NCBI GenBank assembly: GCA_947481985.1
Contig: CANKIK010000003.1
Span: 35,874-99,873, forward strand
Length of the DNA stretch: 64,000 nucleotides
Direction of reading: 5' to 3'
Source of the DNA: QWOP01 sp003669605
Lineage (GTDB): Bacteria > Planctomycetota > Planctomycetia > Pirellulales > UBA1268
Position 1 is the stretch's first letter. The number at the start of each line of letters is the position of its first letter. Below are positions 18,448 to 24,777 of this stretch, one piece after another. Under the pieces are notes generated by a model. That model was not told the DNA's origin. It searched no databases and worked only from the letters and a program-made list of their open reading frames with translations. Both the position numbers and the translations under genes were made by a program.

Positions 18448-18845
18448 AGTTTCTGATCGACAACGCGCTTTCGCCTGTCGTCGCGGAGGGATTGCGTCGG
18501 TCTGGTCATGATGCGACGCATGTCAGGGACCATGGCTTGGCAGCCGCGGAAGATGCGCTGATCTTCGAATACGCGTTCCGCGAGCAGAGGGTGATCGTGT
18601 CGGCCGATACTGATTTCGGCACGCTGCTAGCGCTGCGCGAGGCCCGGCTGCCATCGGTCATCCTGTTTCGCGGTGCAACGCCCAAAAAGCCCGATCTGCA
18701 AACGCAACTCTTGCTGGCGAACCTGGACGAGATCGCGACGATGCTGGAACGAGGCGCGATCGTGGTCATCGAGCCGCAACGGATGCGAGTCCGGATGCTG
18801 CCGATCAGCGGCCCGAAGGATTCGACTTCCGGCGATGGCGCCTGA
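18444..18845 (+). CDS. DUF5615 PIN-like toxin
   Basis: A 133-residue PIN-like (Mut7-C/DUF5615) protein, presumed ribonuclease toxin of the pair with the DUF433 protein. The conserved acidic positions are visible: MKFLIDNALSPVVAEGLRRSGHDATHVRDHGL (Asp6 plus the later Asp) and VSADTDFGTLLALREARLPSVILFR (TDFG). The last ~30 residues (VVIEPQRMRVRMLPI) match the usual C-terminal strand. With all acidic positions kept it is likely active. The RNA target cannot be inferred. A small hairpin follows at 18916-18934. Confidence 0.9.
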   Translation: MKFLIDNALSPVVAEGLRRSGHDATHVRDHGLAAAEDALIFEYAFREQRVIVSADTDFGTLLALREARLPSVILFRGATPKKPDLQTQLLLANLDEIATMLERGAIVVIEPQRMRVRMLPISGPKDSTSGDGA

Positions 18846-18915
18846 AGACGCTGCCCGTGAACTCTTCACGACGACAGCGGCCTGCCCTCATCTGAGGGTA
18901 CGTTCGCACCGCTCC

Positions 18916-18934
18916 CCCGCTTGAAGCAAGCGGG
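18916..18934 (+). terminator. Hairpin after the toxin gene
   Basis: CCCGCTTG-AAG-CAAGCGGG, an 8-base-pair stem with a 3-base loop, 71 bases past the DUF5615 stop and before the ECF sigma promoter region. No U-run follows, so it is a weak or factor-dependent terminator. Confidence 0.45.
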
Positions 18935-18956
18935 TTCACCCGCGGGTCTATGCACG

Positions 18957-18984
18957 GGAACCTTTCCCGGGCCCGTCTGTATAA
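18957..18984 (+). promoter_or_regulatory. Candidate ECF-type promoter upstream of the sigma gene at 19022
   Basis: GGAACC (18957-18962), 16 bases, then GTATAA (18979-18984); ECF sigma factors often recognise GGAAC-type -35 boxes and drive their own gene. A similar GGAACC-N16 arrangement precedes the other ECF gene in the window. Confidence 0.4.
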
Positions 18985-19021
18985 CCCTTAGCGGGAGTTC
19001 AGTGCCACAGGGCAGGGCGCC

Positions 19022-19564
19022 ATGAACGATGACCTTGATGCGATCCGGCGGGTGCTGGCGGCAGACGTCGAGTCGTTCCGCCACCTCGTAGAGCGCTACC
19101 AGCGGCCCCTGTTGGCACTGATCCGCAACCTGACACCGCCCGCCACCGACCATGAGGGAGTCGCCCAGGAGGTATTCCTGGCCGCGTTCCGCTGCCTGGC
19201 ATCGTTCGACCCAAAGCGTTCGGCATTCTCGACCTGGCTGTTCACCATCGCCCGCAACCGCTGTCGCAACGAACTCGCCCGTCGGCGGCCGGTCGCGGGC
19301 ACCGAACTGCCGGACGTCATCGATCTGCGGTCGCCCGAGCGGGCGGCCTCGGAAGCGGAACTACTCCGCCAGCTCGACGCTGCCCTGGACACCCTGCCAT
19401 TCGAGCAGCGTTCCGCGTTCGTTCTTGCGCAACTGCAGGGTCTTTCCTATGAGGAGGTCGGTCGGATCGAGGGCGTTGGCGTGGGCACTGTGAAGTCGCG
19501 AATCGCCAGGGCCCGTGAGAAACTTCGCTGTCTCCTCAGCCACGCCGCCGAGCCGCACTCATGA
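19022..19564 (+). CDS. ECF RNA polymerase sigma factor
   Basis: A 180-residue sigma-70 family ECF factor. Region 2 is at about residues 15-85 (FRHLVERYQRPLLALIRNLT, EGVAQEVFLAAFRCLASFD, FSTWLFTIARNRCRNELARRR) and region 4 at about 120-175 (ALDTLPFEQRSAFVLAQLQGLSYEEVGRIEGVGVGTVKSRIARAREKL). Only a short linker separates them. It redirects RNA polymerase to a special promoter set. It overlaps by 4 bases a tiny membrane protein that is probably its regulator, and the next gene is a signal peptidase, so the regulon may concern export or the envelope. ATG at 19022 fits region 2 spacing. Confidence 0.94.
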   Translation: MNDDLDAIRRVLAADVESFRHLVERYQRPLLALIRNLTPPATDHEGVAQEVFLAAFRCLASFDPKRSAFSTWLFTIARNRCRNELARRRPVAGTELPDVIDLRSPERAASEAELLRQLDAALDTLPFEQRSAFVLAQLQGLSYEEVGRIEGVGVGTVKSRIARAREKLRCLLSHAAEPHS

Positions 19565-19791
19565 ACGACGAACTTTACAACCTGTGGAAACAACGGGCTG
19601 ATACCGAGGCCCCCGCTGACTTCGCTGACCGCGTCATGGACGCCGTCCGCCGCGAACCGTTGCCGTCTTCAAAGGGCGTCCAGGTGCTGCTGCTGTCCTC
19701 ACCTGCCGTGCGCGTCGCCGCCTGCATCCTGGCTTGCCTCGCCTGCCTGTACCGAATGGCGGCCGTCGTTGCGGTCTTTTTCGTCCGGTGA
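19561..19791 (+). CDS. Small single-pass membrane protein, probable regulator of the ECF sigma factor
   Basis: A 76-residue protein overlapping the sigma gene by 4 bases (ATGA). The N-terminal half is polar (LYNLWKQRADTEAPADFADRVMDAVRREPLP), a pattern seen in short zinc-free anti-sigma-like proteins where PxxFAxRVM-type helices occur. It is followed by one hydrophobic segment (VRVAACILACLACLYRMAAVVAVFFV). Genetic coupling suggests an anti-sigma or sensor role, but I see no ZAS zinc motif. It ends 25 bases before the signal peptidase. Confidence 0.65.
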   Translation: MNDELYNLWKQRADTEAPADFADRVMDAVRREPLPSSKGVQVLLLSSPAVRVAACILACLACLYRMAAVVAVFFVR

Positions 19792-19816
19792 ACGCCGTCA
19801 ATGATGAGGAACTCAG

Positions 19817-20734
19817 TTGAGTACTCCCAACGCTCCCGCTCGCAGTCCGCTGGTCGCCGTGATTCTATCGCTTGCTGCCACCGGACTAGGCCAGATTTAC
19901 TGCGGCCGTATCGCCCGCGGCCTGGTGATGTTCCTCGGCTCGCTGCTGTTCGCGCCGGCGATCGTGGTGGCCGCTCTGTTGCCCCCTGCGACCGGTGTTC
20001 TCGTCGGCCTGATCCTCGTGCTCCTGACGGTGCTGGGGGTCTCTATCTTCGCGGTCGTGGACGCCTTCCGCCTCGCCCGCCGCGGCCGTGATCTCTTCCG
20101 GTCAATGGACTACAACCATCCGCTCGTCTACGCCCTGTTCATCCTCGTAGGACTGACGTACTCGGCCGGCGGGCTGTACTTCCTCCGCAGCAGCGTCTTC
20201 GAGGCCTTTGCGATTCCAACGGCCAGCGAGGTGCCAACGTTGCTCCCCGGTGATCGGGTTCTGGTGAACAAGACGACGTACCAGAGGCGATTCGTGCGCC
20301 GCGGCGACGAGGTGGTGTTTCGCGTGCGTTCGGAGCCGGGGCTCAACTGGGTGAAGCGTGTTATCGCGCTGCCCGGCGATACCGTCGAGGTGAAGGACAA
20401 CGAGGTGGTCGTCAACGGTCAGCCGTTGCCGCGTGAGCCGGCACCGCTGGCGAGCCTCGGGACCGCGTCGCCATTGGTCAAGGGGGAACTCTTCGAGGAG
20501 ACCAACGCCGGCCGCCGCTATCGGATACTCTTCGCCAGCGACACGAAGCCGTTACCGGACTACCCCGAGGCGAAGGTGCCGGACGGGATGTGTTTTGTGC
20601 TGGGAGATAGCCGGAACAATTCGCGCGACAGCCGCACGATGGGCTACGTTGCCCTTGGCGACGTACTCGGCGAAGTGCAGTACAGGTATTGGCCAGCCGC
20701 GACGTGGACCCGGTTCGGCGTCCTGACCGATTAA
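19817..20734 (+). CDS. lepB: Signal peptidase I with extra N-terminal membrane domain
   Basis: A 305-residue type I (S26) signal peptidase that cleaves leader peptides on the outer face of the inner membrane. Catalytic Ser137 sits in PTASEVPTLLPGDRVLVNK and general-base Lys180 in NWVKRVIALPGDTVEVKDN; box E is FVLGDSRNNSRDSRTMGYV. The residue after the Ser is Glu where most enzymes have Met. Before the catalytic part there are about four hydrophobic segments (residues ~10-75 resemble a TM2/DUF5683-like hairpin, LSLAATGLGQIYCGRIARGLV, then the usual anchor at ~98-118). The start is TTG at 19817, chosen because GAGGA (19805-19809) is well placed upstream and no ATG fits. It follows the sigma/membrane-protein pair and probably shares its transcript. 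Confidence 0.9.
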   Translation: MSTPNAPARSPLVAVILSLAATGLGQIYCGRIARGLVMFLGSLLFAPAIVVAALLPPATGVLVGLILVLLTVLGVSIFAVVDAFRLARRGRDLFRSMDYNHPLVYALFILVGLTYSAGGLYFLRSSVFEAFAIPTASEVPTLLPGDRVLVNKTTYQRRFVRRGDEVVFRVRSEPGLNWVKRVIALPGDTVEVKDNEVVVNGQPLPREPAPLASLGTASPLVKGELFEETNAGRRYRILFASDTKPLPDYPEAKVPDGMCFVLGDSRNNSRDSRTMGYVALGDVLGEVQYRYWPAATWTRFGVLTD

Positions 20735-20977
20735 GCACCGACCTGCCGCGCGGACCAAGGGGCCGGAGAACGGGCCAAGCCCTGAGTCAGTGCCCCGCGC
20801 ACCCCCCGTGGGGTTACCCTCGTGAGAGGGGGTCGCTTTGCGGCGGAAGTGGCCGGCGACGGCAAATGCAGCACAAAACACAAAACGCCACAGAGCTCGC
20901 CTTTCCAAGCCGATGTGGCATGCATACGATTGTGTCAACGAACGTGGATACGCTCGTGTCAACACACAAGGTTTGCG
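20735..20977. other. Gap between lepB and the MazE-like gene
   Basis: 243 bases without a recognisable gene. It holds weak GC-rich hairpins just after lepB and the direct repeats at 20924-20963, probably the operator of the following toxin-antitoxin pair. Confidence 0.6.
20924..20963 (+). promoter_or_regulatory. Direct repeats, likely operator of the MazE/Doc-type pair
   Basis: ATACGATTGTGTCAAC (20924-20939) and ATACGCTCGTGTCAAC (20948-20963) match at 14 of 16 positions with a 24-base period, ending 14 bases before the antitoxin ATG. The placement fits antitoxin autorepression. Confidence 0.55.
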
Positions 20978-21202
20978 ATGACAACAATTAAGGTGCGCAA
21001 GGTCGGAAATTCCCTGGGGATTGTTCTGACCAAGGAACTGGTCGCGCGGCTGCGAGTGACTCAGGGAGATCAGCTGTTTGTCCAAGAGACCGTCGATGGC
21101 ATTCAGTTGACTCCCTATGATCCCGAGTTTGGGCGGCAGATGGAGATCGCCAAGCGGGTCATGCGGGAAGATCGCGACGCTCTCAGGGCGCTCTCGAAGT
21201 GA
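20978..21202 (+). CDS. MazE/AbrB-family antitoxin
   Basis: A 74-residue SpoVT/AbrB (MazE) swapped-hairpin DNA-binding protein: MTTIKVRKVGNSLGIVLTKELVARLRVTQGDQLFVQETVDGIQLTPYD is diagnostic, followed by an acidic helical tail (QMEIAKRVMREDRDALRALSK) that usually binds the toxin. I chose ATG 20978 because the family fold starts there; the open frame extends upstream to 20822 but that stretch is unrelated. It overlaps the Doc-like gene by 4 bases (GTGA). Confidence 0.92.
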   Translation: MTTIKVRKVGNSLGIVLTKELVARLRVTQGDQLFVQETVDGIQLTPYDPEFGRQMEIAKRVMREDRDALRALSK

Positions 21203-21591
21203 ACGAGCCGCAGTGGATCAGGCTGGATGTCATTTTGGCAATCCACGCGGAGCAACTCGCGGAGCACGGTGGCCTCGACGGGCTGCGGGATCGAGGCGGC
21301 CTCGAATCAGCAGTTGCCAGCCCACGGAACCTGTGGGCGTACGGAAACCCGACGCCAGACATTGCAGCGATGGCGGCGCAGTATGCGTTCGCCATCGGCT
21401 GCAACCAACTGTTCAACGACGGCAACAAACGCACAGCGATGGTCGTTTACCGAACATTTCTGATCTTCAACGGTCATGACTTGCGAGCATCGCAAGATGA
21501 GAAATACACGGAGATGATGAAGCTGACCGAGCGGCAGATCGATGCTGGCAATCTGGCGGATTGGCTTCGTGCGCGGTTGGTGCCTGCATGA
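21199..21591 (+). CDS. Doc/Fic-family toxin homologue with altered active site
   Basis: A 130-residue death-on-curing (Doc) protein, partner of the MazE/AbrB antitoxin. N-terminal IRLDVILAIHAEQLAEHGGLDGLRDRGGLESAVASP is typical Doc sequence. The Fic/Doc motif H-x-F-x-D-x-N-K-R-T reads Q-L-F-N-D-G-N-K-R-T: Gln70 replaces the catalytic His (codon CAA, one change from CAC or CAT). Doc enzymes phosphorylate EF-Tu and need this His, so activity is probably lost or changed. The start is a GTG at 21199 overlapping the antitoxin stop. Confidence 0.88.
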   Translation: MNEPQWIRLDVILAIHAEQLAEHGGLDGLRDRGGLESAVASPRNLWAYGNPTPDIAAMAAQYAFAIGCNQLFNDGNKRTAMVVYRTFLIFNGHDLRASQDEKYTEMMKLTERQIDAGNLADWLRARLVPA

Positions 21592-21777
21592 TGACTCTCC
21601 TCGCGTAAGCCAAAATAGATCGATTCTCGGGCAGCGTCCTGAGCGCTGGTTCATCGAGTGGCCGCGAGCCATTGATCGAGAACGTTCGCCATCATCACGA
21701 CGAGATCTGGGCATCACGATGCAGTGCGGCTTGGGATCGGGGCCATTGCGTCGCCCGTAAGGCCCCCGCCCCGCCCC

Positions 21778-22497
21778 TCACTCCCCGCCGATGCTCACCG
21801 GCCCGATCTGGATGCCGCCGCCGGAATCCTTCGACTTCAGACGGCGGAACGGATGGACCCAGTTGGCCAGCGACTGCGGACTGCGGGAATTGATCCACAC
21901 TCGTCCGCGGCCGGAAAACGAGAGCAGCAGCTGATCGGAAAACAGAAAACTGCGGATCTTGCGGGCCTTCGTGATCCGGTAGGAAAGGGTCGGCTCCCAG
22001 GCGACGACGTAGCCGTTGTCGATCGTGTACGTGCTGCCGCCGTCGAGGTCGATCGTGTCGATCGCCCCATAGCCACTGAAGAACATCGTCCCGGAGCCGG
22101 TGGCACGAAGCACAAATATGCCTTGTGCAAAGAGCCCCTTGAGCCCTTCCGACTTGCTCTCGCAGCGGATCCCCTCGGTCGAGGCCAGGAACGCGCCACG
22201 CTGGAGGAGAAGATCCTCTTCCTGGAGTTGCCAGGGGACGATCTCGCCGGAGACGCCCGGCGCGAAGGCGATCCGGGCCGGGCCCCCCTCGGCCTCGTAG
22301 GTGTTCTGGAAAAATGTCTCCCCTGAAAACACCGCCCGCTTGAGGCCGGCAAGGACGCCGCCACGGGTCGTGGTCTCGGTCTTCACGTTGCCATCCATCC
22401 AAGCCATGGCGCCGGCTTCGGAGACGATTCGCTCCCCCGCCGCGAGGGTCACCTCGAGGACGCTGAAGCTGGGGCCGCAGAGGATCTCGTGGTTCAT
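21778..22497 (-). CDS. AIM24 family protein (third of three)
   Basis: A 239-residue AIM24/TIGR00266 beta-sandwich protein of unknown biochemical role (yeast Aim24 is mitochondrial). Typical features: FSVLEVTLAAGERIVSEAGAMAWMDGNVKTET at the N-terminus, GETFFQNTYEAEGGPARIAFAPG, GIFVLRATGSGTMFFSGYGAI in the middle, and YTIDNGYVVAWEPTLSYRITKA near the end. It overlaps the middle paralogue by 4 bases (ATGA). It ends SGGGIQIGPVSIGGE, a Gly-rich tail missing from its neighbours. Confidence 0.88.
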   Translation of the reverse strand: MNHEILCGPSFSVLEVTLAAGERIVSEAGAMAWMDGNVKTETTTRGGVLAGLKRAVFSGETFFQNTYEAEGGPARIAFAPGVSGEIVPWQLQEEDLLLQRGAFLASTEGIRCESKSEGLKGLFAQGIFVLRATGSGTMFFSGYGAIDTIDLDGGSTYTIDNGYVVAWEPTLSYRITKARKIRSFLFSDQLLLSFSGRGRVWINSRSPQSLANWVHPFRRLKSKDSGGGIQIGPVSIGGE

Positions 22498-23183
22498 GAC
22501 TGGCGCTCCGGGAGGAGGGGCCCGAGATGCTGGCCGAAGCGGGTGGGGTTGTGCGACTGAAGGATGATTCGCCCCTTGCCAGAGAAACGCATCACGAACC
22601 CTTCGCCAGAGAGCCAGGTGTTGATCCAGCCGCCGCCGACTTTGTCGATTCTGTAGGAGAGCCCCTCGGTGAAGGCGACAACGTGGCCAGTGTCGACGAT
22701 CAGTTCGCCTTCAACCTGCATGCCGCTGAGCATCCCCAGTGCCGACACCAGCAGCGCCCCCGAGCCACTGACGCGCAGCAGCGACAGCGATTCGCCACCG
22801 AGAAAACCTTTCAGCCCCTGAAAGCGCGTGTCGAGCGTGAGCGTACTTTCGGCGCCGAGAAAACTCCCCCCCGCGCACAGCCACGCCTGGTCCGGCGTGA
22901 TGTCGACCCGGCGGACCTCCCCCAGGTGGGTTGGCGCAAGGCCCACCTCTCCCGGTTGGCCGTCGGTGACCTCGTAGGTGGAGAGAAAAAAGGTGTCACC
23001 GGTGAGGAGCCGTCCGAGCCCGCCGAGGATTCCCCCTTTGCCGCGGTTCCCGGTGGTGACGTCGATATCGATGTTGGAGGAGGCGCGGAACATCGCGCCG
23101 GCATCGGAGACGAACTTCTCGCCAGGCTCCAGATGCACAAGCGCCCGCCCGAACAGCCCTCCTGTTGAAACGTCGATGTCCAT
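22494..23183 (-). CDS. AIM24 family protein (second of three)
   Basis: About 229 residues; same fold as its neighbours, with ALVHLEPGEKFVSDAGAMFRASSNIDID, LTGDTFFLSTYEVTDGQPGEVGLAP, GESLSLLRVSGSGALLVSALGML and LIVDTGHVVAFTEGLSYRIDKVGGGW. I chose the internal ATG at 23183 (MDIDVSTGG) because it begins where the family begins and a GAGG lies 6 bases upstream; the longer frame to 23216 would overlap the preceding gene by 10 bases. It is the least similar of the three at its N-terminus. Confidence 0.86.
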   Translation of the reverse strand: MDIDVSTGGLFGRALVHLEPGEKFVSDAGAMFRASSNIDIDVTTGNRGKGGILGGLGRLLTGDTFFLSTYEVTDGQPGEVGLAPTHLGEVRRVDITPDQAWLCAGGSFLGAESTLTLDTRFQGLKGFLGGESLSLLRVSGSGALLVSALGMLSGMQVEGELIVDTGHVVAFTEGLSYRIDKVGGGWINTWLSGEGFVMRFSGKGRIILQSHNPTRFGQHLGPLLPERQS

Positions 23184-23206
23184 CGGATGCCTCGACTCGA
23201 AGGGGA

Positions 23207-23869
23207 TCAGTGGCAAAAGGGGGAGAGCCAGCGGACAAATCCCCCCAAGTGTCTGGTCTGGAGGAAGATCCGGCCGGAGCCGGTGAAGGCCATCACCAGC
23301 CCCTCGCCGGAGAAGAGCGTCTTCTTGATGCTCCCCATGCCGCGGATCCGGTATTCGAGCGTCGGCTCCCAGGCAACCAGATGGCCGGTGTCGACGGTCA
23401 GCGAGCCCTGCACGACGCGTTCCACCACCGCGCCGTAGCTATTGAAGAACACTGGCCCAGAGCCCGTGGCGCGGAGGATGAACGGGCCGGTGCCGGAAAA
23501 CCACGACCGGCCACCGCCATATTCGGTAGTCAGGCGGACCTCAGGCCCACAGGCGAGAAACGAGCCGGCCGCGAGGAGGAGGCCGGCCCCCTCCCCTTTC
23601 AGTTCCTTGCGCAGGACCGTGCCGGGGAAGGCGGGAGCGATCGCCACGGCCCCTGCCGTGTCGGTCGAATACTCGCTCAGGAAGGCCGACTCGCCGCCCA
23701 GCAACTTCCGCGAGACTGCCGCCATCAACCCACCGATCAACCTCGGCTTCACCGTCATGCCGGCGGTCATAAAACTCATCGACCCGGCCTCGACGATCAC
23801 CGACTCGCCGGCGGCGAGCGTGAACGTGACGTTGCCCCGATCGGGATTGCCGAAAATCTGGTGGTCCAT
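23207..23869 (-). CDS. AIM24 family protein (first of three)
   Basis: 220 residues beginning MDHQIFGNPDRGNVTFTLAAGESVIVEAGSMSFM, with GGESAFLSEYSTDTAGAVAIAPAFPG, GPFILRATGSGPVFFNSYGAVVERVVQG and LTVDTGHLVAWEPTLEYRIRGMGSIKKTLFSGEGLVMAFTG. ATG 23869 is the family start; the open frame continues upstream to 24220 but is unrelated sequence. First in a three-gene minus-strand operon of paralogues, which suggests duplication and perhaps a hetero-oligomer. The function of the family in bacteria is not established. Confidence 0.88.
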   Translation of the reverse strand: MDHQIFGNPDRGNVTFTLAAGESVIVEAGSMSFMTAGMTVKPRLIGGLMAAVSRKLLGGESAFLSEYSTDTAGAVAIAPAFPGTVLRKELKGEGAGLLLAAGSFLACGPEVRLTTEYGGGRSWFSGTGPFILRATGSGPVFFNSYGAVVERVVQGSLTVDTGHLVAWEPTLEYRIRGMGSIKKTLFSGEGLVMAFTGSGRIFLQTRHLGGFVRWLSPFCH

Positions 23870-24222
23870 GCCCCGCCTCCGTGACGACAGACTACTCCCC
23901 GGCCGGGCCGGGCGACTACGCCAACTCCGGCGGGCTGTGCGGCGGACGGCGGCTCCCTGGTGGTGCGAGGGCCCGGTATGATCAGCATATGGATGCTGCC
24001 CCATTGCTCGTTCGCCTGCTGCACGCTCTTCACGCCCGAGAAGCTCAAAGCCGTGCTCATCGGCAATGCAGCGGCGGCGATCCACAGGGCGCCGGTGACG
24101 CTCCCCGGCGGCGGAAGCTCGCTGTAGCCTGGTGACTACGGCGCTCGCCCCGACGGAAGCTGTCGATTCAACTGCCACCTGCCCATTCCGCCCCCAACGA
24201 CAAACCCCTCCGGAGCCCACCG
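23870..24222. other. Divergent gap between AIM24 operon and DUF3088 gene
   Basis: 353 bases that must carry promoters in both directions. Apart from the weak small open frame at 23978-24127 I see no gene, tRNA or strong hairpin here. Confidence 0.55.
23978..24127 (+). CDS. Possible small protein or amidohydrolase C-terminal remnant
   Basis: A 49-codon frame starting ATG with GAGGG six bases upstream. The middle, LFTPEKLKAVLIGNAAAAI, resembles the end of amidohydrolase-type TIM barrels where a helix leads into a GNAARL-like motif. Cys-rich MLPHCSFACCTLF precedes it. It could be a degraded gene end, a real small protein or chance; evidence is thin. Confidence 0.25.
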   Translation: MISIWMLPHCSFACCTLFTPEKLKAVLIGNAAAAIHRAPVTLPGGGSSL

Positions 24223-24570
24223 ATGGCCGCCGACAAGCCGATCCTCTTTCTTCTTCGCGCCGGATTCACTGACCCCAAGCACGGCCCCGGCGGCTACTAC
24301 TGCCCCGAGTGCACCGCCGTGACGGGAATCCTCTGGTATTACCCGGAGGTGGCGGCGAAGTTGGACATCCGCCAAGTCGACGTCCCGCGCCCGCGGCCGG
24401 AGGTCATCGCGATGGTCGGCGAGGAAAACCAGTCGTGCCCGGTGCTCGTGCTCCCCGCCGGAGAGACTAAGGCAGGTGTGCCGGTGGCCCATGGCAGAGC
24501 GTTTGTCTCCGGGCCGGAGGCGATCATCAAATACCTCGCCGATCACTACGGCACAGCCCAGGGGCACTGA
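24223..24570 (+). CDS. DUF3088 (thioredoxin/glutaredoxin-like) protein
   Basis: A 115-residue protein matching DUF3088: ILFLLRAGFTDPKHGPGGYYCPECTAVTGILWYYPEVAAKLDIRQVDVPRPRPEVIAMVGEENQSCPVLVL, then FVSGPEAIIKYLADHYG. The CPEC near the N-terminus and the strand-helix order suggest a thioredoxin-like fold with a redox-capable pair, though no activity is established for the family. Monocistronic as far as I can see; the downstream 200 bases carry a hairpin. Confidence 0.87.
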   Translation: MAADKPILFLLRAGFTDPKHGPGGYYCPECTAVTGILWYYPEVAAKLDIRQVDVPRPRPEVIAMVGEENQSCPVLVLPAGETKAGVPVAHGRAFVSGPEAIIKYLADHYGTAQGH

Positions 24571-24697
24571 CCGGCGACGGGCGTCAGCGGGGATCGGGCA
24601 GCTGATCGCTTCCGCAGGGTCGCAGTGCTACCTGCCCGTGGAAAAAGTCATCCCTGACCGAACCGGCTGCGGGGCAGCCGGCGGAGCCAGTCCCCTC

Positions 24698-24773
24698 GGA
24701 AAACCTCCGGTTGTCTCGAGTGCTGCGCACTCGAGACCGCCTCGTACAGCAAGGACCGGCAGTTTATCCACAG
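24698..24773. repeat. Degenerate dispersed repeat, copy A
   Basis: Begins GGAAAACC and ends TTTATCCACAG. By eye it aligns with 39828-39892 over shared blocks GGAAAACC, GGTTG, GCTGCG, CACTC, CGCCTC and CCACAG. Both copies lie just beyond a plus-strand gene and before the 3' end of a minus-strand gene. Confidence 0.5.
24713..24737. terminator. Hairpin between convergent genes
   Basis: GTCTCGAGTGC (24713-24723) pairs perfectly with GCACTCGAGAC (24727-24737) across a 3-base loop, between the convergent DUF3088 and nucleoside hydrolase genes. No T-run is present. Confidence 0.55.
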
Positions 24774-24777
24774 CCTG

